Source: Arenimonas donghaensis DSM 18148 = HO3-R19 | Lineage (GTDB): Bacteria; Pseudomonadota; Gammaproteobacteria; Xanthomonadales; Xanthomonadaceae | DNA length: 64,000 nt | Assembly: GCF_000743535.1 (NCBI RefSeq) | Contig: NZ_AVCJ01000023.1 | Coordinates: 62,001 to 126,000 of the forward strand | Reading direction: 5' to 3' | Shown: positions 51,133 to 58,876 of the stretch, piece by piece | How the letters are laid out: each line of letters begins with the position of its first letter | Position numbering within the stretch: the stretch's first letter is position 1 | Made by a program: the position numbers and the translations under genes | Notes under the pieces: generated by a model | The model's database searches: none | Seen by the model: the letters and a program-made list of their open reading frames with translations, nothing else | Told to the model about the DNA's origin: nothing

Positions 51133-51681
51133 TCAGAAGCTGGCGCGCAGGCCGACCAGGTAGGTCTCGCCGCCGTCGCCGACTTCGACTTCGCCGACCA
51201 TGCCCCAGGTCTTGGTGAACTTGTACTGGGCGCCGATGGTGGCGGTGAAGTCACCGTCGAAGTTGTCGCCGTCGACGTAGTTCGCCTTCAGCGTGCCCTC
51301 GAAGTTGGGCGAGAACGAACCACGCACGCCCACCGAGGCGCGGTAGCCGTCGAGGTCGCCGAAACCGTCGACGTCGGCGTTGAGGTAGGAGATCTCGGAC
51401 AGCAGGTCGACGTTCTTGGACAGGCCATGGGCGTAACCCAGGCCGATGTCGAAGGAATCGACGTCGATGTTCGTGTTGTCGATCTCGACGACGTTGTAGC
51501 CGCCGAAGCCGTAGAAGCCGGACTGGCCGAACTCGAAGGAGCCGCGGACGCCGAAGCCGTCGGCATCGCCGTCGACGTTGATGTAGTCGCCTTCGATCCA
51601 GGTGTAGCTGAGCTTGTCGTCGGCCTGCGCGGACAGCGGCAGCAGGGCCGCCAGGGACAGGGCAATCAGGGAACGCTTCAT
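51133..51681 (-). CDS. Ax21-like outer-membrane beta-barrel protein, paralogue 2
   Basis: This 182-residue protein has a signal peptide (cleavage after AQA, residue 20), strands alternating with D-G-D-A-D-G loops, and the C-terminal strand Y-L-V-G-L-R-A-S-F ending in Phe. It aligns end to end with the previous gene and is closer to the Ax21 type sequence (Y-T-W-I-E-G-D-Y-I-N near the start). It is clearly outer-membrane; signalling roles claimed for Ax21 are disputed. GGAAAG precedes the ATG at 51681. Confidence 0.85.
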   Translation of the reverse strand: MKRSLIALSLAALLPLSAQADDKLSYTWIEGDYINVDGDADGFGVRGSFEFGQSGFYGFGGYNVVEIDNTNIDVDSFDIGLGYAHGLSKNVDLLSEISYLNADVDGFGDLDGYRASVGVRGSFSPNFEGTLKANYVDGDNFDGDFTATIGAQYKFTKTWGMVGEVEVGDGGETYLVGLRASF

Positions 51682-51813
51682 GGTGTTCTTTCCAATGTTG
51701 TGGGGCCCCGCGATGCGGGGTGAGCGGAGTATCCGCATGGCGCCACAACGGTTGATTAACGAAAGCCGTTTTTCGCCCGCACCCTGTCGTCAGTCATGGG
51801 TCGCAAATGGGCG

Positions 51814-51867
51814 CTGTGGGAGGGGCGTCAGTCGCGGAGGCCTTCGGGACTGACGTCGCTCCCGCAG
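51814..51867. repeat. Degenerate family B palindromic repeat overlapping the trmL 3' end (copy 9)
   Basis: The arm from 51814 (CTGTGGGAGGGGCGTCAG) and the inverted arm ending CTCCCGCAG at 51867 are family B with several mismatches. Read on the minus strand, the element encodes the last 12 residues and the stop codon of TrmL. Confidence 0.85.
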
Positions 51868-52316
51868 TAGTCAAGCTGCCGCCAGGCTTCGAACACGGCG
51901 ACGGCAACGGCGTTGGAAAGATTCAGGCTGCGCTGGCCGGCGCGCATCGGCAGCGTGAGTCGGTGATGGTCGGGAATACGCGCCATCACCTCGGCGGGGA
52001 GTCCCCGGGTCTCCGGGCCAAACAGCAGCGCGTCGCCGACGTGGTATTGCACGCGATCGAAACGCTGCGTCGCGCGCGCGCTGAACGCGAACACGCGGGT
52101 ATCGCCCAGCGTCGCCAGGCAATCATCGAGGCTCGCGTGTTTACGCACCTGCGCCCACTCGTGGTAGTCGAGGCCGGCGCGCCGAAGTTTCGCATCGTCG
52201 AGATCGAATCCCAGCGGTTCGACCAGGTGCAGGTGGGCGCCGGTGTTCGCGCACAGCCGGATCACGTTGCCGGTGTTGGGCGGGATCTCGGGTTGGTAGA
52301 GGATGACGTGCAGCAT
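51828..52316 (-). CDS. trmL: tRNA (cytidine/uridine-34-2'-O)-methyltransferase TrmL
   Basis: This 162-residue SPOUT-fold enzyme methylates the ribose of the wobble base in tRNA-Leu. The start [17 protein letters not shown] is diagnostic; the knot shows [11 protein letters not shown] (about residues 99-109) and the C-terminal [11 protein letters not shown] (about 129-139). The catalytic core is complete at about residue 150. The tail [12 protein letters not shown] and stop are read from a palindromic repeat. A GATAAT lies seven bases before the ATG, predicting a leaderless mRNA. Confidence 0.95.
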   Translation of the reverse strand: MLHVILYQPEIPPNTGNVIRLCANTGAHLHLVEPLGFDLDDAKLRRAGLDYHEWAQVRKHASLDDCLATLGDTRVFAFSARATQRFDRVQYHVGDALLFGPETRGLPAEVMARIPDHHRLTLPMRAGQRSLNLSNAVAVAVFEAWRQLDYCGSDVSPEGLRD

Positions 52317-52322
52317 CGCGGC

Positions 52323-52328
52323 ATTATC
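52323..52328 (-). promoter_or_regulatory. -10 element seven bases before trmL
   Basis: On the minus strand GATAAT is followed by six bases and then the ATG (52316), so transcription should start at or next to the start codon. No clear -35. Confidence 0.45.
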
Positions 52329-52358
52329 GCCGCGGCGGGGCGCCGGGTGGGCGCGACC

Positions 52359-52586
52359 TCAGGCGTTGCAGTTGAGCCGGCGCGTCAGCAGACCCAGGTC
52401 CCCGGGCACGCGTGCCAGGCCCAGCGGGCCGGCATCCCGGTTGGCCGGCTCGCAGGCCAGGCCGGTGGCGACGACGGTTTCCACCACGGCGCCGGGTTTC
52501 GGCGGCGGCGTTTGCGTAGCCAGTAGTGCCACGCCCAGCAGGGGCAGGGCGAACAGGGCGCGGTGGAGTTGTTTGCTCAGCGACAT
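52359..52586 (-). CDS. Small exported protein of unknown function
   Basis: The 75-residue frame begins M-S-L-S-K-Q-L-H-R-A-L and has a signal-like hydrophobic stretch (F-A-L-P-L-L-G-V-A-L-L-A) followed by a proline-rich segment and a cysteine-containing tail. No convincing ribosome site and no known family; it could also be non-coding. It ends 42 bases before the trmL start on the same strand. Confidence 0.4.
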   Translation of the reverse strand: MSLSKQLHRALFALPLLGVALLATQTPPPKPGAVVETVVATGLACEPANRDAGPLGLARVPGDLGLLTRRLNCNA

Positions 52587-52699
52587 GGCGGCATTCCGAA
52601 ACGGTCTTGCGAAGTCTTGCAGGGACTTCAGCAGGAACCGTGCCAAGCCTCGGAGGCCTTATGAATCAGGGGCTTGGAGTGAGTGTCCGGCGTCCGGAC

Positions 52700-53479
52700 T
52701 CAGCCCCGGACACGGCAGGCGGACAGGGGTTCGGACGCCAGCGCCTGCCAGCGGGCCTCTCCGGCCGGGCGTGCGGGCGCCGGGAAGTCGATGCGGGCCT
52801 GCAGGGGTTCGCCGGCCTCGTCGCGCAGGTTGCTCAGGCCCTCGAAGCGCAGCAGCCGCCGGCTCTCGCGCGCATAGGCGACGTCGATGTGCGGTGCCAG
52901 CAGGCCCCACAGCCCGCCCAGGCGCAGCCGGAAAACCTCGGCGTCCTCGCCGCCGACGCGGTCGCTGCCCCGGCGCCGGACCGTGAATCCGTAGCTGTCG
53001 AGCCGCGAGGGCACGGCGAACTGCAGCTTTACCGCATCACCCGCCAGCAAAGGCTGCCATTGCCGGCGGATGAACTCGTCGAAGCCGGCGTCGGCGACGA
53101 CGCCCGCGCCGGCCTCCAGCTTCGCGCTGCGCTCGGCCTCGGCCGGTGACGGCTGCACCCAGAGCTCCTGCCCGCCGGCTTCCCGGCGCAGGCCCTCGCG
53201 GTAGCCCAGGCGGGCGTCTTCGAAGTGGAAGGCGGGCGCCAGCGCCGAGTCCGCGTAGTCGATGCGCTTGCGTGCGAAGGCGGTGCCGTTGGCGCAGCGG
53301 TACACCACCAGCCGCTGGCGAAGCTGCTGGTCCTGGTGTCGCAGCAGGTGCTGTTCGGTGTAGAGCAGGTCGCCCGACTCGGGGTCGCGCGCGCTGGCCT
53401 CCTGGAAGCCCAGCCCGGCCTGCGCCGGCAGCGATGCGGCCAGCAGGGCCAGCACCAGCGCGGTACGTGCGCTCACCAT
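52700..53479 (-). CDS. Exported protein of unknown function
   Basis: This 259-residue protein has a signal peptide ending AQA (residue 21). The mature chain alternates beta strands and loops (Y-T-E-Q-H-L-L-R-H-Q-D-Q-Q-L-R-Q-R-L-V-V-Y, then R-L-D-S-Y-G-F-T-V-R-R, then L-R-L-G-G-L-W-G-L-L-A-P-H-I), with two cysteines. It may resemble the DUF3108/DUF6134 style of periplasmic beta-sheet proteins but I cannot confirm that. It overlaps the upstream SDR gene by seven bases, so they form an operon. Confidence 0.72.
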   Translation of the reverse strand: MVSARTALVLALLAASLPAQAGLGFQEASARDPESGDLLYTEQHLLRHQDQQLRQRLVVYRCANGTAFARKRIDYADSALAPAFHFEDARLGYREGLRREAGGQELWVQPSPAEAERSAKLEAGAGVVADAGFDEFIRRQWQPLLAGDAVKLQFAVPSRLDSYGFTVRRRGSDRVGGEDAEVFRLRLGGLWGLLAPHIDVAYARESRRLLRFEGLSNLRDEAGEPLQARIDFPAPARPAGEARWQALASEPLSACRVRG

Positions 53480-54186
53480 GGCAGCACCTCGCCATCGCGG
53501 CCGACGAATTCACCGGCGCCCAGGTCCTCGCGCCGGTCCAGCATGTCCAGCAGGTCGCGCACCGATTCGGACGCGGTCACCGGCGCGTTGCTGCCGCCCA
53601 TCTCGGTGCGCACCCAGCCGGGGCTGGCGGCCAGCACGCCGATGCCCATCGGCTTGAGCGCATGGGCCATCTGCACCGTCGCCATGTTCAATGCCGCCTT
53701 GCTGATCGCGTAGCTGGGTGTCCCGAAGGATTGCGCCAGTGCGATCGCCCCGAGCCGCGACGACAGGTTGAACACCCGCGGTTTGCGTCCTTTCGCCAGC
53801 AGCGGTGCCAGCGCCTGGGCCAGCATCAGCGGCGCGACGGTGTTCACGCGCAGGGTGTGCTCGAGCACGTCGGCGTCGAGCGCACCGAACTTCTCGCCCG
53901 CCGGCAGCACGCCGGCGTTGTTGACCAGCAGGTCCACGGCCTCGTGGCTGGCGGCGACTTCGGCCACGAAAGCCTGGCGCGAGCGCGCATCGGCGACGTC
54001 CAGCGGCGCGACGTGCAGGTGGCCGGGGTGGGCGCCGGCGAGTTCGGTCAGCGCATCGGCGTGGCCCGGTTGGCGGCAGCCCGCCACCACGCGCTCGCCA
54101 CGCGCCAGCAGCTGGCGCGTGAACTCCAGGCCCAGGCCGCGATTGGCCCCGGTGACGACGATGGTTCGCGCTGATTTCACGTCCAT
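53473..54186 (-). CDS. Short-chain dehydrogenase/reductase
   Basis: This 237-residue oxidoreductase has the classical SDR marks: nucleotide loop TGANRGLG (residues 12-19), NNAG (89-92), and the Ser142-Tyr159-Lys163 catalytic set (YAISK). P-G-W-V-R-T-E-M follows. The layout resembles the sniffer/C-factor-like group acting on carbonyls, but the substrate is unknown. It is divergent from the M16 protease gene, with 101 bases between the starts. Confidence 0.9.
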   Translation of the reverse strand: MDVKSARTIVVTGANRGLGLEFTRQLLARGERVVAGCRQPGHADALTELAGAHPGHLHVAPLDVADARSRQAFVAEVAASHEAVDLLVNNAGVLPAGEKFGALDADVLEHTLRVNTVAPLMLAQALAPLLAKGRKPRVFNLSSRLGAIALAQSFGTPSYAISKAALNMATVQMAHALKPMGIGVLAASPGWVRTEMGGSNAPVTASESVRDLLDMLDRREDLGAGEFVGRDGEVLPW

Positions 54187-54287
54187 GGCTCCGACTATGG
54201 CCTACGGCCTAGTGTATGGCCCGTCAAGGCAGGCTAGGATTCACGGTCCGCCGGGACGTCCCGACCCGCTTGAACAGGAATCCACGC

Positions 54288-57146
54288 ATGACCCAGACCC
54301 GACACCCGCGCCTGCGCGCCCTGGTCCTGGCCCTCGGCTTCGCCGTGGCCGCCGTCTCCGCGCCGCTGCACGCCAGTGGGCAAGCCGCCGCCGAGAGCGC
54401 GGTGAAGGCCGACATTCCCTACGAGCAGTTCACCCTGCCCAACGGCCTGCGGGTGGTGGTGCACACCGACCGCAAGGCGCCGGTCGTGGCGGTGAACGTC
54501 TGGTACCACGTGGGCGCCAAGAACGAACTGCCGGGCCGCACCGGTTTCGCGCACCTGTTCGAGCACCTGATGTTCCAGTCCAGCGAGAACCACGAAGGCG
54601 AGTTCTTCACGCCGTTCGAACTGGTCGGCGCCACGAACCAGAACGGCACCACCAACTCCGACCGCACCAATTATTTCCAGAACGTGCCGACCACGGCCCT
54701 GGACATGGCGCTGTGGATGGAATCGGACCGCATGGGCCATTTCCTCGGTGCTGTCAGCCAGGACGTGCTCGACGAACAGCGCGGCGTGGTCCAGAACGAA
54801 AAGCGCCAGGGCGAGAACCAGCCCTACGGCCAGGTCTTCGAGCGCCTGCTCAAGGCCAGCTACCCGGAAGGCCATCCCTACAGCTGGACCGTCATCGGCT
54901 CGATGAGCGACCTCAATGCCGCCTCGCTCGAGGACGTGCAGCGCTTCTTCAAGACCTGGTACGGCCCGAACAACGCCGTGCTGGTGCTGGCCGGCGACAT
55001 CGACCTGGCGACCGCCAAGGAAAAGGTCGCCAAGTACTTCGGCGCCATCCCGGCCGGCCCGACCATGGCCCAGCCGGCGGTCAACCCGGCGCCGCGTACC
55101 GAGTCGACCCGCGACGAATTCACCGACCGCGTGCCGCAGGCCCGCGTGTACCGCGCCTGGAACACCGCCGAATACGGCCAGGCCGACGTCGAGCGCCTGC
55201 AGCTGCTGTCGCAGGTGCTGGGCGGCTCGCGCGCCTCGCGCCTGGACAAGCGCCTGGTGCACGGCGACAAGATCGCCGACCGCGTGTCCACCGCCGCCTG
55301 GGGCAACCAGCTGGGCGGCATGTTCTTCATCCAGGCCGACGTCAAGCAGGGCGTTGACCCGGACGTGGTCGAGCAGGCCATCGAAGAGGAAGTCGCGCGC
55401 CTGCTCGCCGAGGGCCCGACCGAGCGCGAGCTCGAACAGGCCCGCACCACCTTCAAGGCCGGCTTCATCCGCGGCATCGAACGCATCGGCGGTTTCGGCG
55501 GCAAGGCCGACGCGCTGGCCGAGTGCACCGTCTACATGCAGGACCCGGGCTGCTTCCGTGAAGGCCTGGCCACCATCGAAACCGCCACCGCGGCCGAGGT
55601 GCAGGCCGCCGGCCAGCGCTGGCTGGCACAGGGCGACCACACCATCGTGGTGACCCCGGGTGACCGGGTCGCCACCGTCGAGGAAGAAAGCGCCTCGCAC
55701 CCGGACATGGCGGACGTGCCGCCGGCCGACCCGAAGTACGACGTGCTTGAAACCGACGTCGACCGCAGCCAGGGCCCGCCGGTGACCACCGAGTTCCCGG
55801 ACCTGGTGTTCCCGCAGCTGCAGCGCACCGAGCTGTCCAACGGCATCAGCGTGATCCTGGCCGAACGCCCGGGCCTGCCGGTGGTGCAGATGAGCCTGCA
55901 GCTGCCGGGCGGCTACGTCGCCGACGCCGGCCGCAAGCTCGGCACCGCCAGCTTCACCATGGGCATGCTCGACGAAGGCGCGGGCAAGTACGACGCGCTT
56001 GGTTTTGGCAACGAAGCCGAACGCCTGGGCGCCAACCTGGGCTCGAGCGCCGCGCTCGACGGGGCCAGCGCCTACCTCTCCGCGCTGAAGGAGAACCTGG
56101 GTGAATCGGTCGCCCTGTTCGCCACCATGCTGCGCACCCCGCGCTTCGACGCGCAGGAAATCGAGCGCGTGCGCCAGGGCTGGATCTCCACGATCAAGCA
56201 GGAAAAGGCCCGCCCGAACTCGTCCGCGCTGCGCCTGCTGCCGCCGCTGCTCTACGGCGAAGGCCATCCCTACGCGATCCCGTTCTCCGGCACCGGCGAC
56301 GAGGCCTCCATTGCCTCGCTGACCCGCGACGACCTGCTGGCCTACCACCGCGATTTCGTGCGCCCCGAGGGCGCCACCCTGATCGTGGTCGGCGACACCA
56401 CGCTCGACGAGATCGTGCCGGTGCTCGAGAAGCACCTGGGCAGCTGGAAGGGCCAGGGCCAGGCCCCGGCGCTGCCGGAGATCGGCCAGGTGGACCTGCC
56501 GGCGCAGCCGCGCGTGTTCCTCGTCGACCAGCCCGGCGCCATCCAGGCCAACATCTTCGTTGGCCAGCTGGCGCCCTCGACCATGGACGAGAAGGCGACC
56601 GAGTTCGAGATCGCCAATTCGGTGCTCGGCGGTGAATTCAGCTCGCGGCTGAACATGAACCTGCGCGAGGACAAGCACTGGGCCTACGGCAGCTACAGCT
56701 TCGTGCAGGCGGCCATGGGCCAGCGTCCGTGGCTGGCTTTCGCGGCGGTGCAGATCGACAAGACCGCCGAGTCGATGGCCGAGCTGCAGCGCGAGATCAG
56801 CCAGTACGCCACCGGCGAAGCCCCGGCCAAGCCGGACGAAGTGGCCAAGATCCAGGCCAGCGAGATCCGCAGCCTGCCCGGCTCGTATGAAACCGCCAAC
56901 GCCGTGCTCGGCGCCATCGGCGGCATCGTGCGCTACGACCGCCCCGACGACTACGTGGTGCAGCGCCAGGCGAAGATCGAGGCGCTGACCCCCGAGGTCG
57001 TCAATGCCGCCGCCAGGACCATCCAGCCGGGTTCGCTGACCTGGGTGGTGGTGGGCGACCTGTCGCAGATCGAGGAAGGCATCCGCGCCCTCGGCCTGGG
57101 CCAGGTGCAGGTGATCGACGCCGACGGCAAGCCGGCCGGCGAATAA
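54288..57146 (+). CDS. Two-domain M16 zinc metallopeptidase, exported
   Basis: This 952-residue protein has a signal peptide (about residues 1-30) and two pitrilysin-type halves. The first has the inverted zinc motif HLFEH (His89, Glu92, His93) and the distal ligand Glu171 in QNEKR. The second half (about residues 500-945) is a related but zinc-less lobe with R-x-x-Y-x-type closure. Two-lobed M16 proteins of this length form one clamshell peptidase in the periplasm. ATG 54288 follows AGGAA. It is monocistronic by position. Confidence 0.92.
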   Translation: MTQTRHPRLRALVLALGFAVAAVSAPLHASGQAAAESAVKADIPYEQFTLPNGLRVVVHTDRKAPVVAVNVWYHVGAKNELPGRTGFAHLFEHLMFQSSENHEGEFFTPFELVGATNQNGTTNSDRTNYFQNVPTTALDMALWMESDRMGHFLGAVSQDVLDEQRGVVQNEKRQGENQPYGQVFERLLKASYPEGHPYSWTVIGSMSDLNAASLEDVQRFFKTWYGPNNAVLVLAGDIDLATAKEKVAKYFGAIPAGPTMAQPAVNPAPRTESTRDEFTDRVPQARVYRAWNTAEYGQADVERLQLLSQVLGGSRASRLDKRLVHGDKIADRVSTAAWGNQLGGMFFIQADVKQGVDPDVVEQAIEEEVARLLAEGPTERELEQARTTFKAGFIRGIERIGGFGGKADALAECTVYMQDPGCFREGLATIETATAAEVQAAGQRWLAQGDHTIVVTPGDRVATVEEESASHPDMADVPPADPKYDVLETDVDRSQGPPVTTEFPDLVFPQLQRTELSNGISVILAERPGLPVVQMSLQLPGGYVADAGRKLGTASFTMGMLDEGAGKYDALGFGNEAERLGANLGSSAALDGASAYLSALKENLGESVALFATMLRTPRFDAQEIERVRQGWISTIKQEKARPNSSALRLLPPLLYGEGHPYAIPFSGTGDEASIASLTRDDLLAYHRDFVRPEGATLIVVGDTTLDEIVPVLEKHLGSWKGQGQAPALPEIGQVDLPAQPRVFLVDQPGAIQANIFVGQLAPSTMDEKATEFEIANSVLGGEFSSRLNMNLREDKHWAYGSYSFVQAAMGQRPWLAFAAVQIDKTAESMAELQREISQYATGEAPAKPDEVAKIQASEIRSLPGSYETANAVLGAIGGIVRYDRPDDYVVQRQAKIEALTPEVVNAAARTIQPGSLTWVVVGDLSQIEEGIRALGLGQVQVIDADGKPAGE

Positions 57147-57159
57147 GCGGCCGGATACA

Positions 57160-57189
57160 TTGCCGGTTCAGCACGGGCGGGGCGACAAT
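57160..57189 (+). promoter_or_regulatory. Promoter of the DUF4156-like lipoprotein gene
   Basis: TTGCCG (57160-57165), an 18-base spacer and GACAAT (57184-57189) precede ATG 57241 with about 45 bases of leader. Confidence 0.5.
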
Positions 57190-57240
57190 CCCGCCCGTGT
57201 TGTTTTTGAAGTCCACGTTCCGCCAAGGGAGTAACGCCAC

Positions 57241-57630
57241 ATGCGCCATCTACTGATTTCCGCCGTCGTCGTCGCCGCGCTGTCCGGCTGCACCTGGGTG
57301 AAGATGGCGCCGGGCGGTGCCGCGGTGAAGGTGGCGGCGGCCGGCCAGGACCTGTCGGCCTGCGAGCGGCGCGGCGAAGTCTCGGTGTCCGTGCGAGACC
57401 GCCTGGGACCCTACGAGCGCAACGACATCAAGGTGCGCGACGAACTCGAAACCCTGGCCCGCAACGAAGCCCCCGGCCTGGGTGCCGACACCGTGCAGCC
57501 CAAGTCCGGGCCCGACGACGGCGAGCAGCGCTTCCTGGCGTTCCGTTGCCGCGGAGCGGCCGCAGCCAGCAGCCAGCCCCGGCCGGCGGCGGGTGACGCG
57601 GCGGCCGAGACTTACCCGATCGAGGACTGA
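57241..57630 (+). CDS. DUF4156-like lipoprotein
   Basis: This 129-residue protein has the lipobox ALSGC with lipidated Cys17, then C-T-W-V-K-M-A-P-G-G. The pattern V-K-V-A...C-E-R-R-G-E-V-S-V-S, R-N-D-I-K-V-R-D-E-L-E-T-L-A-R-N-E-A and G-A-D-T-V corresponds to DUF4156 lipoproteins. Role unknown; probably in the outer membrane. AAGGGAG lies before the ATG. Confidence 0.82.
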   Translation: MRHLLISAVVVAALSGCTWVKMAPGGAAVKVAAAGQDLSACERRGEVSVSVRDRLGPYERNDIKVRDELETLARNEAPGLGADTVQPKSGPDDGEQRFLAFRCRGAAAASSQPRPAAGDAAAETYPIED

Positions 57631-57666
57631 GCCCCGGTCCCGCCTTCACGGCCCCGGCGCCTTAAG

Positions 57667-57695
57667 TTGAGCGCTCGGGGCGAAACGGGTAACTT
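57667..57695 (+). promoter_or_regulatory. oleA: Promoter of oleA
   Basis: TTGAGC (57667-57672), a 17-base spacer and TAACTT (57690-57695) precede ATG 57730, giving a leader of about 28 bases. Confidence 0.65.
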
Positions 57696-57729
57696 TGACG
57701 GGTTTCCCTAACGCTGGGCATTCCCGCTT

Positions 57730-58746
57730 ATGCTGTTCAAGCACGTCTCCATCGCCGGCCTGGCGCACATCGATGCCCCGCATCGGCTGAGCTCGGCGGA
57801 CATCAATACCCAGCTCAAGCCGACCATGGATCGCCTGGGTATCAAGACCGACGTCCTGCAGGACATCGCCGGCATCTTTGCCCGTCGTCTCTGGGACGAC
57901 GAGGTCCAGGCCTCCGACGCCGCGACCCTGGCCGCCGAGAAAGCGCTGGCCGACGCCGGCATCGACCGCGCCCGGGTCGGGCTGCTGGTCAATACCTCGG
58001 TCAGCCGCGACTTCCTGGAGCCGTCCACCGCCTCGATCGTCTCGGGCAACCTGGGCCTGGGCGAGAACTGCCAGAACTTCGACGTCGCCAATGCCTGCCT
58101 GGCCTTCATCAACGGCATGGACATCGCCAGCCGCATGATCGAACGCGGCGAGATCGAATACGCCCTGGTCGTCGACGGCGAAACCGCCAACCTGGCCTAC
58201 AAGAAGACGCTCGAGCGCCTCAGCGGCCCCGACGTCACCGAGGAACAGTTCCGCAACGAACTGGCCACCCTCACCCTGGGCTGCGGTGCCGCCGCGATGG
58301 TGCTCTCGCGCAGCGAGCTCACCCCCGATGCCCCGAAGTACAAGGGTGGCGTCACCAAGGCCGCCACGCAGTGGAACACCCTGTGCCGGGGCAACCTCGA
58401 CCGCATGGTCACCGACACCCGCATGCTGCTCATCGAAGGCCTGAAGCTGGCCACCGCCACCTTCGGCGCCGCCCGCCAGGCCCTGGGCTGGGTGGTCGAG
58501 GAACTCGACGAGTTCGTCATTCACCAGGTGTCCCAGGTCCACACCCAGGCCTTCATCAAGGCCTTTGGCATCGACCCGAAGAAGGTGCTGACCATCTTCG
58601 CCGAGCACGGCAACATCGGCCCGGCCTCGGTGCCGATCGTGCTGAGCAAGCTCAAGGAAATGGGCCGCCTGAAGAAGGGCGACCGCGTTGCGCTGCTGGG
58701 CATCGGTTCGGGCCTGAACTGCTCGATGGCCGAGGTCGAGTGGTAA
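57730..58746 (+). CDS. oleA: Acyl-CoA condensing enzyme OleA
   Basis: This 338-residue thiolase-fold enzyme joins two fatty acyl-CoAs head to head into a beta-keto acid, the first step of long-chain olefin synthesis. The active site is Glu97, Cys123 (DVANACLAFING), His265 (VIHQVS) and Asn295 (EHGNIGPAS). These match the Xanthomonas campestris enzyme's Glu117, Cys143, His285 and Asn315 with a constant offset of 20. The sequence follows that enzyme closely throughout and lacks the features of FabH. No oleB, oleC or oleD is beside it: a terminator follows directly. Confidence 0.93.
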   Translation: MLFKHVSIAGLAHIDAPHRLSSADINTQLKPTMDRLGIKTDVLQDIAGIFARRLWDDEVQASDAATLAAEKALADAGIDRARVGLLVNTSVSRDFLEPSTASIVSGNLGLGENCQNFDVANACLAFINGMDIASRMIERGEIEYALVVDGETANLAYKKTLERLSGPDVTEEQFRNELATLTLGCGAAAMVLSRSELTPDAPKYKGGVTKAATQWNTLCRGNLDRMVTDTRMLLIEGLKLATATFGAARQALGWVVEELDEFVIHQVSQVHTQAFIKAFGIDPKKVLTIFAEHGNIGPASVPIVLSKLKEMGRLKKGDRVALLGIGSGLNCSMAEVEW

Positions 58747-58772
58747 GCCGCTCTTAGCAGAGTGAGCGAAAC

Positions 58773-58797
58773 AGGCCCACTTCATGTGGGCCTTTTT
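58773..58797 (+). terminator. Rho-independent terminator after oleA
   Basis: AGGCCCAC (58773-58780) pairs with GTGGGCCT (58786-58793) around TTCAT, followed by a T run (58793-58797). This closes oleA as a single-gene transcript. Confidence 0.95.
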
Positions 58798-58876
58798 CTT
58801 GGTTGGGCCCGGCGCTATTTCATTCCAGTCCGGCTGCGGCTAGCTTGGCGGGACCTCCCCTGGCCCTGGCCCGAAC

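Noticed and set aside
2734-51867. Palindromic repeats as a CRISPR array or as simple terminators
   Set aside because: They are single copies far apart, not spaced direct repeats, and they lack T tails; separate clear terminators exist nearby.
57730-58746. oleA as FabH (3-oxoacyl-ACP synthase III)
   Set aside because: The active-site glutamate (Glu97) and flanking sequence match OleA; FabH lacks this glutamate and is not flanked this way.
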